Source of the DNA: Rhodeus uyekii
Taxonomy: Eukaryota > Chordata > Actinopteri > Cypriniformes > Acheilognathidae
DNA: 64,000 bases
Assembly: GCA_037043235.1 (NCBI GenBank)
Contig: JAWRVZ010000051.1
Location: 690,001-754,000, forward strand
Direction: 5' to 3'
A model generated the notes under the pieces. It made no database searches. It was given only the letters and a program-made list of their open reading frames with translations, and was not told the DNA's origin. Shown piece by piece: positions 14,398-27,706 of the stretch. Within the stretch, counting starts at the first letter, position 1. Each line of letters opens with the position of its first letter. Both the position numbers and the translations under genes were made by a program.

Positions 14398-17300
14398 AAA
14401 TCTCATATTTCATTTATTTCAAATACGTTTTTTTAATGTAAATGTATATAAATAAATGTATATAAATCATTATAACTTATATTCAGCATCATTCCAAACA
14501 AGCTGCAATTTTGTCAAATTGTGGAAAAATTAAATCAGAAAATAAAATAAAATTCTAGTTCTGAAAATACCCTTAACAAGATAAAGGAATCAGCCATTTA
14601 TTCCTAAATCTTTCAACCTCCATCATTTCCAGCACAAAATGAATTGACATTTGTTCACGATGGTTATATTATAAAACAAACCAGTATAATTGAACCAGTA
14701 ATTGAAAGAGAGAAGGATGGAGTAAAAAATCAAAAAGTGTCCTACCTTCTGAGTGTGTGCTTAACAGTGTCTAAATTGTGTGACGCCACCATGACATTTG
14801 CTTTCTGATTTTGTTTGATCTCCTTCAGCACGTAATCCAGACATCTGCAAGACACCAGCTGCTCATAAATCATCCCGGTTTTGGTCTGCACTTTCAGCCA
14901 ACATTTTAACTTGACTGTTGACCACATAACATAAAAGCTTTTGAAAAGATCTGATTTATTCTGAAAGCTGTCAGAATGTTCCTTAATCATAAGAGACTTA
15001 CCTATGGTGAGATAAACCGAAAGTCTAGATAAATCTCTCCTGCCTTTGAAACATTCTGTCAGCACACAGACCGTCTGAATGAAGCACAGTTCAGGGCAAG
15101 TATGATGTTCTGATAAGAACCTATACGGAACAAGTATATTAAGACTGTTGAGCTGGACTACTGGACTACTATTTTAAGCCTAGAGTAATACCTTGAGATA
15201 TGAGCTTCCCGACATACGAGTATTCTGAGATACGAGCAAGCCTTCAAGCACATTTTCACTTTGAAATACGAGTAAAGATTTGAGATACAAACAAGCCTTT
15301 CAGCACATTTCCTTTGAAATACGAGTAAAGATTTGAGATACAAACAAGCCTTTCAGCACATTTCCTTTGAAATACAAGTAAAGATTTGAGATACGAGCAA
15401 GCCTTTCAGCACATTTCCTTTGAAATACAGTAATACCTCGGTTTACGAGTTTAATTCGTTCCAAGAGCGAGCTCGTAAACCAAAATGCTCGTAGACCAAA
15501 ACAATTTCCCCCATAAGAACGCACTAAAAATCCCTTGATTCGTTCCACACGACCATAAATGCCCATTTTAAATATTTTTTTTGTTTTAACCTATTTCAAA
15601 TTATAACCATTAAGATCTCATATAAATACTAATTAAGTATTTTTAGAGTTTAACTGTCATTATTAACTATTTACTGTAACATGCACTTTACCTCTTCACT
15701 ACTGGCATGATCGAGACGAGAGGAGAGGGGAGGGGGGGTGGGGTTACTGCTTATATTTCACTACATTGTAGCGTTGCTTCTTTTAATAACCAGACAGGTT
15801 CCTTCTCATTCAGAGATTTTATTGAGAACTATCGGATTGCGGTTCTGGCTTCAGCCCACGCCGTACATAACAGAAGAATCAAAACTATCTCTGCTTACGA
15901 GCTCTCTCTCAAATCCCTCAGAACTCAACTCTCTCTAGCGCCGACTGAAACCCCGCCCTCTTAAAGTGACAAGACTGTTAACTTAACACTTATTGACACA
16001 TCAGATTAACTAGTTCCTTCAACATTTGTAACGATATTACAACGTGAAGAATAGCGATCACAATTAATGCAACAACACGAGGTAAAACCGCTGTAAATCA
16101 CTTATGTATATGATCTGTACAGAGTTATAACTGTTATAGTATGCTGTTCTCTAAAAGTGTATGGCCCTTTAAGAACGTCATTGGGTGCGTTGGACTGTGA
16201 ACACACGTGAGTCTCATTAGTATGCAATGTGTGGTGTTGGTAACATGCTCCATTAATAAAGTTTCATCATATTCACATGTAATCATATTCACAACACCTT
16301 ATAAAATAATGCACTGTGGTGAATGATGCACCCAAACTGAGAGACACTGAGAGAATGAAAGAGTTAAGGGGTGATAAAGGGATCTTATCGACGCAAAACT
16401 GCGCATGGGTGAGGGAATTTTTTCTCGTACACCGAGACAATGCTCGTACACCGATACGACCCTCCATGCTCGTACACCGATTTGCCCGTATACCAAGTCG
16501 CTCGTAAACCGAGGTATTACTGTACAAGTAAAGATTTGAGATACGAGCAAGCCTTTCAGCATTTTTGCTTTGAAATACAAGTAAAGATTTGAGATACGAG
16601 CAAGCCTTTCAGCACATTTCCTTTGAAATACAAGTAAAGATTTGAGATACGAGCAAGCCTTTCAGCACATTTCCTTTGAAATACAAGTAAAGATTTGAGA
16701 TACGAGCAAGCCTTTCAGCACATTTCCTTTGAAATACAAGTAAAGATTTGAGATACGAGCAAGCCTTTCAGCACATTTCCTTTGAAATACAAGTAAAGAT
16801 TTGAGATACGAGCAAGCCTTTCAGCACATTTCCTTTGAAATACGAGTAAAGATTTGAGATACGAGCAAGCCTTTCAGCACATTTCCTTTGAAATACAAGT
16901 AAAGATTTGAGATACGAGCAAGCCTTTCAGCACTTTTGCTTTGAAATACGAGTAAAGATTTGAAATACGAGCAAGCCTTCCAGAGTTTTTTGCTTTGAAA
17001 TACGAGTAAAGATTTGAGATACGAACAAGCCTTTCAGCACATTTCCTTTGAAATACGAGTAAAGATTTGAGATACGAGCAAGCCTTTCAGCACATTTCCT
17101 TTGAAATACGAGTAAATATTTGAGATACGAGCAAGCCTTCCAGCATGATTTGCTTTGAAATACGAGTAAAGATTTGAGATACGAGCAAGCCTTCCAGCAT
17201 GATTTGCTTTGAAATACGAGTAAAGATTTGAGATATGAGCAAGCCTTCCAGCATGATTTGCTTTGAAATACGATTAAAGCCTTCCAGCCTTTTTTGCTTT

Positions 17301-20300
17301 GAAATACAAGTAAAGATTTGAGATACGAGCAAGCCTTTCAGCACATTTCCTTTGAAATACAAGTAAAGATTTGAGATACGAGCAAGCCTTTCAGCACATT
17401 TCCTTTGAAATACGAGTAAAGATTTGAGATACGAGCAAGCCTTTCAGCACATTTCCTTTGAAATACAAGTAAAGATTTGAGATACGAGCAAGCCTTTCAG
17501 CACATTTCCTTTGAAATACGAGTAAAGATTTGAGATACGAGCAAGCCTTTCAGCACATTTCCTTTGAAATACAAGTAAAGATTTGAGATACGAGCAAGCC
17601 TTTCAGCACTTTTGCTTTGAAATACGAGTAAAGATTTGAAATACGAGCAAGCCTTCCAGAGTTTTTTGCTTTGAAATACGAGTAAAGATTTGAGATACGA
17701 ACAAGCCTTTCAGCACATTTCCTTTGAAATACGAGTAAAGATTTGAGATACGAGCAAGCCTTTCAGCACATTTCCTTTGAAATACGAGTAAATATTTGAG
17801 ATACGAGCAAGCCTTCCAGCATGATTTGCTTTGAAATACGAGTAAAGATTTGAGATACGAGCAAGCCTTCCAGCATGATTTGCTTTGAAATACGAGTAAA
17901 GATTTGAGATATGAGCAAGCCTTCCAGCATGATTTGCTTTGAAATACGATTAAAGCCTTCCAGCCTTTTTTGCTTTGAAATACAAGTAAAGATTTGAGAT
18001 ACAAGCAGCTTACAGATGCCGACGCTAAGAGCACTCGGAGCCCACACCGCCTCATTTACAGCCCATGTCATTTATCAAAATAAAACTACATATATATATA
18101 TTGCTAATTACAACTTATATTTGAAATATAGTTTTAATGTGAGGACATATTTTAATGTCACAGAACAGAAGTGTGGGCTGAAAGTGGAAGTCCATGGCCA
18201 CCCTGTTCCAGACTCTACTGGAATCTGCTGTGAGTGTTTGTCGAGTCTCTCGTGTGTGTTTTGCGAGTAGCTCTATTTGTTTTCCGTGGGTGAGTGACCG
18301 TTAATGGAGCTGCTGCCCAAGAAGAGCTTTTAGATGAGTCACTTACGAGGCTCCATTAAGTTCAGAAGCTGCTGTAGAAAGTATCTGCCTTTGTGCACAA
18401 CATGGCAGCTCACTAGTTTTCAGGAACAGACTTCAAATATGAAATTCTCAAGGAGCATTTCTTGCCTGTGGTACATTCTGTTAGTACATTCATAGTCGGG
18501 GTTGATGGGGTCTTCGTATCCAATCTCTGCCGCTCGGCTTCTCTCCTGGTACATGTAAGCCCCCCTTACCAACTTGGCACCGAAACACCAGCCCTCCCTT
18601 CTCGACAGCTCGACATCCATGGACACATTATCAAACGCCTCCTGAGCACAGAGAATTCCTTAAGTTGCAACAGATAACCTTATTCTAAATGCATAATTTA
18701 AAGAAATTAAAGAGATAGTTCATCCATAAATGTGTATTCTGTCATTAACTACTCACACTCACGTCGTTCCAAACCTTTAAGACTTTCGCTCGTATTCGAA
18801 ACACAAATTTAAATCTTTTTAAGGAAGTCCCTCCACTGAAAGTCTTGGCGGTTCAAAGCATTCGTAAAGAGATTTGTAAAAGGAATCGAGGTATTAAATT
18901 GGTTCATCATATAATGCGATCGTGTCTCTTAAACCACTCGATTCATAGAGATTAATTTTCCGATCTCTTTAAGAATGTTTTGAAGCTTTGGGTGAATAGA
19001 CTTTCAGTGGAGGGATAGAAAACTCAGATTTCATTTAAAAATATCTTTACTTGAAATAAATTCACTTTAGTGAAATAAATTGCAAATACATTATAAACAG
19101 CAGGTATTTTAAACAAATGTATTTAAAGCACAATTAAAAATACCAGTGAGTGGGACATGCGCTTGGCCTAATTTTTGTTATATTAATTATGACACGGTGT
19201 AATACTTCATAATTTTCAGACCGGCCAAGGACCAGATTGTCTAGGATCTGTCTGTTCTTCGGACCCGCTGCTTGCTGGACTCCTGACAATATTGAAATGG
19301 ATATGATTGGATTACTGATAGCGGGATTCCCATTCTTTGGCTTTGGGATTATCCTGACCTATCGAAAGATTGGCAAGACAGCTGCGAGCAAATTCACCCA
19401 GCGGCTGTCTGTAGAAATGAAGAATTGCCTCGAGGCCGTGTCTGACCGTCTGAAGGAATTAGATCAGCGAGTGATAAGGATTGAGGAACTGAATCGTAAC
19501 CTATGCGAACTGTATCGTAACAACACAGTCCGGACAGCGAGCCAGATCGGTGAACTCTTACGAATGGTATCCAGTCTGGCTATGAGGCTGGACACGGTGC
19601 TGAGGACCAGAAAGGAACTTGATTGGATTGAACTGACTGATTATGATCCGGACAAAATTACCGATCAACGAATGGATTATTAAAAAGGAGTTGTATTTCT
19701 GCCCCTATCTCTCGTTGGGAAGCCAGCATGATGACAGCCTGGTCCCCCTTATCTTCCTTCAGGGACAAAGCCACAGAACTGTTCTCATAACATCAGATGT
19801 TGTGACTACTCTCCCTCTCACCCATCTGCGTGTCCTGCCTCTATCTGTTCTTATCTATCCCTCCCCAATCTCCAACGAAAAAAATCCCTATGTGTGTGTT
19901 AAATTGCAGTATTATGTTCTTATTGCATTCTTGTATTTCTTGTTTTCCTGGAGAAAAAAACGGCGCACGCTCTGCTGCGACGACACGTCTGTGAAAACAA
20001 ATTTCCCGTTAAGGGACAATAAAATTCTATCTATCTATTTTATTACGCATTGATGTGTAAAAACATAGGATTCAAAAAGGTGTACTTTCTTTTTCATATG
20101 ACTGTATCTTGGCACAAATCCAAATCTGTGTGTATTAATTGCATCTTAATTGCATTATGTAAGTCACTTTGGAATAATGAAAAAATATAAGTCAATAAGA
20201 TAAGTCAAATTATATTTTAAATTAGACATAATTATTATGCAAGTTGATATTCTTATAAGCCAATTTAACAAATTCCAAATCTTAATTTCGAACCTTAATA

Positions 20301-23300
20301 ACTATTAAGGTTGAAGTGATATGTAATTGTTAATGAGGGCTGGAAGGCCTGGAGTTTGCACAAGTACGAGGTGTCAGGACCTCAGGGACTTTGCTATTGT
20401 AAAGAATCCTAAAATATGACCCACACTTAATAAGAATCGCAAGCTGAAGTGTTGAAATACATTTATAGACAACCTATCTGTCTGAATACTTTATAGCGAC
20501 TCTTGAGGGGCCAGCACCTGTTCGACTCAGACATCAGCGGCGCTGGAGAGGGACCCGTGCTGTGAGTTGCTACTAATATTGAGCAAGACGGGCCTTTCGG
20601 GGTAGGAGATGGACTTAAAAACAACTCGCAAAAATTACTGCCAGATTTTGGAAGATAAATTCATCAAATAGTGGTACGAGAGGATGTCGCGCTGGTCCTT
20701 ACATTTACATTCATGCGTTGCATTCAAGAAACACATTGACATTCTAATCAGTTCTTGCTTTCCCTGAGATTGAACCCTTGACCTTGATGTTGCAAGCGCC
20801 ACTCTCTACTGTTTGAGACACAGGAAAGTCCTTCAAGAGTCACTCCCAACCTATCTGTCTATAAAGCCTATAAAAACACTTCAGCTTGTGATTTAAAGTG
20901 TGGGTCATATTTCAGGACTCTTTAGCACACGCTCTGAGATCCTTGTGCTTCTGGAGACTTCCGGTAGGTTGCCGTTCGACTAAAAGATTCCTGATGGATA
21001 TTAGGCGTTTTTTTTTTTATTCTTCTTTAATTAAATAGAAATATAAAATAATGGATAATAATAATAGTATTTTAATAGTATATTTAATATTTTACAAATA
21101 TAGTAGTTATTAAGATTGATGTGGGTTGGAATTGGTCAAATGTGCTTGAAAAAAATATATCAATTTGCATAATAATTACGCATGCATATTATCATTTATA
21201 TTCCGGATATTCCATTTCCATTTGGGGGATATAAAAGTCTTTTTCAGTAGCAAAAAACAGCACAATCATAAAGTATAAATAGGAGGTGGAAAATATTTTT
21301 ATCTTAAGAAACCTTATAAGCAGAGCCTTGAATTCTATAAAAGTAGTCTATGGATATTCAGAGATGTTGCCACCATTTATTTCCTTTCAGGATTCTTTCA
21401 ATGCAAAGATAGACTGCAAGCAGCACAGTTTTAAATATTTGTTGCATTGGCTAAATGTTATCCTGTTATAACAGCATGTTTTCTGCACAGCATCTAACCA
21501 TCTCACTAAAGCCCAGAATATCATCATCTGAATCACATTAACACCATTCATATGTGTCAGACGTGTGTGTGTGTGTGTGTGCAAGGCTCACTTTGAGGTA
21601 GCACTGATAGGTGTTGAAAACGACAGCTTTGTCTCTGTTGAAGATTCTCTTCATCTCCACAGTGAGTCTGCTGATGGCAGGCTGGAAATATGTCTGTTCG
21701 GCATCCACCATCAGCCCGACGCCGTTCTCCACCGCATGCTGTTCAGCACATGAGAAGCAGGCAGTGTAACAGTGAATTAAAAACACATTCATCAGCTGAC
21801 ACAAAAAGAAAGATATTGCCACAGATGGCAGCCTTTTAATTGATGTTGGATTCGGGTTAGGGTCACCAAGGATTTGTCAACAAATAATGATGCTGTAAAC
21901 CTCAGCAATAATAATGATAATGATACAATGATGCTAAAAGTATCTGAATTCTTAATGTTCAAATGTCACTGTATTAGATAACAAAACACCAATCCACATG
22001 GCATTTATTCATTTCAAAGAAAATGAAAAAGATTATTTGAGATACGAGCAATTCGATTTACAAGCTCGTCCTGGAACGTAATTTTAGTTCTAAAATAATA
22101 GATAATACAGTTAAAAATGAATATACAAAGCATTGTGAAATGTTACTGGATGGAACAAGTTCATAATGTGATGGTACATTTTGGTAATTTTTCTGTTTCT
22201 AAAAGAAGTCTCTTATGCTTACCAAGACTACATATATTTGATCACAGATATGGTAAACAAAACAACTGTAAAATATTATTACACTCTAAAATAATGTTTT
22301 TCTATTTTAATGTATTTTCAAATATAATTTATTCCTGTGATCAAAGCTGTATTTTCAGCATCATTACTCAGTCTTTAATGTCACATGATCCTACAGAAAT
22401 TATTCTAATATGATGACTTACATTTATTAAAACACTTTTAGTACATTTAATTAATCCTTGCTGAATAAAATGATTAATTAAGACAAAGGAAATGACAGTA
22501 AAAAATGTTGCAGTCTGAATTCAAACCCATGTCTCCCACATGAGAGCTAACTCACTGTAAAATGAATGAAATCCACTAGGTCACAGCTCCAACTTGTAAA
22601 ACAATTCGATTTGTGTATTCCAGGTAACCAATTTGCAGAAAAACTTCAATGAAATCTCTAAACTTTGTTTGATTTGGTTCGTCCGGGCTGAAACACAGGA
22701 AGCTCCTGTGAGTCGCACAGCTTGTACTGCTTGTACCAGAGGCCTTTCACAGTGACATAAACCCGATACATGTTCCTCACATCAAGTTGACGGGGCGGAA
22801 CAGCTCTCTAACCTCCACACTCTGCTGAAGGCTCTCTCAAAATCGATCTCTGTTACATTCTTCATCCATGACCTTCTGACACTCCGCATGAATAGCACAG
22901 GAGGAATATAAGAGGAACAGAGCCAATGAACGCACCTTAGCCAAAACGTCCAGTCGCTGAATCATCCGTTTCATCTGCCTTTCCTCTTCCTCTGTGAACT
23001 TGGACAGAAGAGGCTCCAAATGACCGGTCTGGTAAAGAAAAGGAAAGAAATACAGAATTGAACATGTTTTACACCGATGGTTTCTAACTATTATACACAG
23101 ATTTTTAAGGTAAAGGGCGCAATTTTTTTCTTTACTGTGCAACAAGAAAGCCACTTCCTAAAGACTGTTAACATTGGTTCTCTTTGTCATATTTGTGACA
23201 TAAATGTGTCTCTGGACCTTGCGGTAGTTTTGTGTTTTTAACAGCAAAAATGCGTTCCCTGTGCATACACACACACGCGCATACATGCATACATCCATAC

Positions 23301-23513
23301 AAGCGCACATACATACACACATACATGCATACATACACACATACATAGATACACGCATACACACACACATACATGCATGCATACACACACACACACACAC
23401 ACACGCGCGCATACATGCATACATCCATACAAGCGCACATACATACACACATACATGCATACATACACACATACATAGATACACGCATACACACACACAT
23501 ACATGCATGCATG

Positions 23514-23567
<54 letters not shown>

Positions 23568-26500
23568 CACGCGCGCGCGCGCACGCATACATGCATACAT
23601 CCATACAAGCGCACACACACACACACGCGCGCATACATCCATACAAGCGCACATACATACACACATGCATGCAAACAAGCATACACACATACATACACAC
23701 ACACGCACACACAGAAATTTTAGTGTTTCAACTTTACCATTTAACATTTCAGTTAGTTGCCAAGACAGCATTTCTAATTTTCATTCAATGTAGGTTTTTT
23801 CTAATATTTCATTTTAGCTTTATTTCAATTAACACTCATAATGAAACGAATGATTCCTCAGATCATTCATTAGCAACCACACACACACAAAAAGCACCGG
23901 TTAAAAAATTTAACATTAAAAAAGTAAACTTTTTATGCTGAAACATTCACCTTTAAGTTGAATAAATGAAGACACATTTTTGGTAACACTTTATTTTGAT
24001 GGTCCCTTTTAAACTAGAAGTAACTTTACAACTACATGTCAAATAACTCTCATTAGAGTAGTCAACGAAATGTGTGTACGGACCATCAATATAAAGTGGC
24101 TGTGTTGCTCTTGCAGAGAAATGTCAAGACATGTCTTCATAATCTAATTACCTGGGAAAAACTCAAAACTACGAAGGGGCATTTGCAGTGTTTATAGAAC
24201 CAATTAGATCTTGAGAAATCGATAACCCTCTTAATTTATGCTGTGGTTAAGGTATCCGATTCTTGCCGTCTGCCTACCTGGAGGTTTGGGACAACTAGTA
24301 GATCAGATATCTTTGTTCTCTCGTCGATCAGACTGTTCCAGTCCAGCATGTCCACCATGCTTCGGGGAACAGATAAAATATAGCATTTATATTTAGGCAG
24401 ATTTTAAACATCAAATGACTTGCATGCATCATTACAGAGGGCTTTGACTGACTGAAGGGGGTTCGGACAGTTCTTGAGTAGCTCAGTTCATAAGATAACT
24501 TCATTGCCTGCCATTGATTGAGAAGATTTACAAGTCTGAGTGCTAGAACGGCTACTGGAAAGCAGTGTTTCTCACCCTGATGAGTGCAGTCGTCCATCAG
24601 AGAAGCAGCTCTGAATGTTGACTTGAGCTCCCAGCCTGGCTAGACACGTCTGCAAAGAAAACACACATTTTCATTCATCAGGAGCAGCAAACACTCCAAA
24701 AAGACTGTGATTAAAGGGAAAATTCACCTGAAATGAACCCACAAGGGGTTTATTCACAAGCACACAGTTCTGCCATCAGGCACTTTCAATGCTCAAACTC
24801 AATAGGATGGATTCTAAATGGGTGTCAATGTTTTATTCTTCAACTGGAAGAATTTGAGGTTCGGACTATTCTTCTACATTTAGAAATAAATCTTTATTGT
24901 TAGCATTATGCTTAGCATCCTTGGTGAGAACGGGCCTTTACTGTACATAATGCACCATTCTGTTTCACATTTAAGTTAAGCGATAGCTTAAAATATTTTC
25001 GAAATTTAAGCTGAAAAAAGGGGAAAAAACAGTAGTTCTCATTATTTGCCCATATGCATATCTTGGAGATAGATACAAAAATGTATTATATGGGAAATTT
25101 GATGGTGTTTTATGGTGCTTTCTTTGCACTTTTTAGAGTTTCACGTAATTATTTTATGAGTATATAAGTACTATATAAGAATTTTAATATATGCAAAATA
25201 CTTCTTTTTGAAAGAATTTCTTCTTTTGTGTTCTAAAGAAGGAATAATGTCAAAAGAAAGACATTTTCCTAATCACTGCACTACCATAATGCACAGTAAT
25301 GTATATTTGCATAAGGAATGAAAAAGTTTAAATATGCCTTTTTTATGACATTTTGGTGATTATGTGGTAGTTTAGAAAATCGAATCTATTAAATAGTTTG
25401 CATGCTCAAAAGTGTCGATTAGAGGACAGTAATACCTTGAGATATGAGCATAATCCATTCCAGGATGAGCTCGTAACTTGAATTGCTCGTATCTCAAATC
25501 ATTTTTCCCCATAAGAAATAACAGAAATAAAATAAATCCGTAAAAACTCCCTTATTAGTGCTAATAGCAATGGAAAAAACATGTTTTTAATTGCTATAGA
25601 GACACACACACAAACAATTATAGTATAAGGATTCCTGTGATATAAAATAAAAAGTGGTTTTAATTATGTTTTAATTAAAATATCTGCTCATATCTCAAAG
25701 CAAAGGTGCTCGAAAGCTTGCTCGTATCTCTGAATGCTCGTATGTCAGGACGCTCATATCTCAAAGTATTACTGTACATCACAATTGTACCCTTGAGCAA
25801 AACCTTTACTCAGGTTTCCCTAGAGGAAATGATCTTGTAAAAAGTAAGTTGCTTTATATGCAAATGTCTGCTAAAAGACAACCTAATTATGTATTGTCCC
25901 GTTAATCACATTTAGCCATTAAAATGAATGCAGCTCATAATGTTAGCCTCCAGTTGTGATATGTTCCAGCTACCTTAAAGTCTTTTTGCAGTATTAAACA
26001 AGCTTTGGTGTCGGATGATCTGTGCGTCTGGCCGTGGTTTGAACCCAAAGCATACCTGCAATTTCTCTAGATCCAGTTTCCGTTCCAGCACCTCCACACC
26101 ATCTTTCCCTTGCTTGGCAGCCAGGAAGCTGAAGAAACGTCGCCATTTCACCAGCACCTCGGAGAACTGGAGCTACAGACGCCCGAGGGAAGGATGAGGA
26201 GCTTGTTTAGTTCACCAAGGTGAGGGATTTTAACCCGTGTTTTCTGATGAATGAACCCTGCCTGAACCTCAGTCTTACCAGGAAATGCGGACGCCCCAGG
26301 GCAGTCATCTTAATAGCCGAGAAACCATCTTCAGAACTTCCACCTGAGCAGGCAGGTGATTTTCTTTTAGAGTTATTTTAGAGGTAACCGCAGCAATGAA
26401 AGAGAAACTGCCTTTTTAGGAGCAATGAAGGATTTCTATGCAGTTTTACATAATGCTGCCGGCGCATTACAATGGCTGTTTCTCCAATAGTTCTGGCATA

Positions 26501-27668
26501 ATGGAAGATAAAAATAAATACTTTCAAAAGTACAGCTCAAATTTGCACCACTTTCCATGAAGAGAGAACAGAGCTCGGGGTTTGGCGTCATCCCTGCATC
26601 ACTCTATTAAAATCGTTATGATCGACGTTGATCACTCAACTTCAGTTGTCCTAAAACATCACTGAACATTGACAGTCACTGTGTTTTCCAGCTAAGGGTG
26701 TTCACACTTGTAACTGGGTTCGTTAATTTGTTTAAAAATAATAATAATTTAGTCCTGGTCCAATTAGTGTTCAGATAAACAAACTAAAGGCAGAGGGATG
26801 TTCACAACTTGATGACTCAGCTTTTATTACGTATATTTCATGACTGAACATACAAAATGCGCTGGGTTAAATGCGCACTAACAGAGCAATCGCACTAGGC
26901 AACGTTTTAATATAACCAGATGTGTCAAAAGTGAACACACTCTGAAGCATGTTCAATATTTTTTGATCCTGGAACAAAATTCCTATCTGAAAATTTAGGC
27001 CGAACCCCATGCCTACCTCTAAAACTAACCGTATTCATAATTTATCCCTAAAATCAGGGAGTTGAAAGTCTAAAATTGGCATAAACTGTAAACTTGCCCC
27101 AATCACTTTCACCAAACAGTGAGATGCAGTTCCATCTCTGGATCTCTTTTGATCAGAAACACCATCAGCTTTACTCACGGATAAGAAAAATTAATAATTT
27201 TGAATTATGAATAAAGCTGAATATTAGCATAATTTCTCAATCTCTCCAAACTTTCCACTTCTCACAAAACAGTTAGCAGTGAGGACTTAAGAAAGCTGAT
27301 TGATCAAAATGTTGAGGGTCAATAGATCGAACTGCCGCCATGTAGAGCACTTATTAATGAATGAATGAATGAATATTAATTTTATTATATGAGAGATGAC
27401 AAGAATGACAAAAGCATTCTACAAGGGAACCCATACCTGTAAATATTCAGGACTCATAACCGCATTTATAAAAACAACCAAAATGGAGTTACAGTAATGC
27501 CTTGAGATATGAGCATAATCCGTTCCAGGACGAGCTCGTCACTCGAATTGCTAGTATATCAAATCATTTCCCCCATAAGAAATATCCAGCCCTCTAAAAC
27601 CCTCTAAATAAAAACTCTCTTATTAGTGCTAATAACAATGGAAAAAACATGTTTTTAATTGCTATAGA

Positions 27669-27706
<38 letters not shown>

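Larger units (their letters stand above)
15184..18070. mobile_element. Tigger-like family A element inflated by an internal minisatellite (right end missing)
   Basis: Begins GTAATACCTTGAGATATGAGC, the family A terminus. After the tandem array it resumes at 18003 with GCAGCTTACAGATGCCGACG, the sequence that follows the terminus in the intact copy at 47349-48094. In that copy the unit TTTGAGATACGAGTAAATATTTGCGATACGAGC occurs once; here it is repeated about 30 times. No right terminus was seen. Confidence 0.7.

Noticed and set aside
15158..18071. Several 80-150 codon frames with repeated LVSQIFTRISK-like peptides
   Set aside because: They are read from the 53-bp tandem array, appear in several frames, and change frame each unit because 53 is not a multiple of three.
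23158..23941. Frames of 100-226 codons made of Cys-Val-Met or His-Thr repeats on both strands
   Set aside because: Produced by the CA/CATACATG microsatellite; no complexity outside it.
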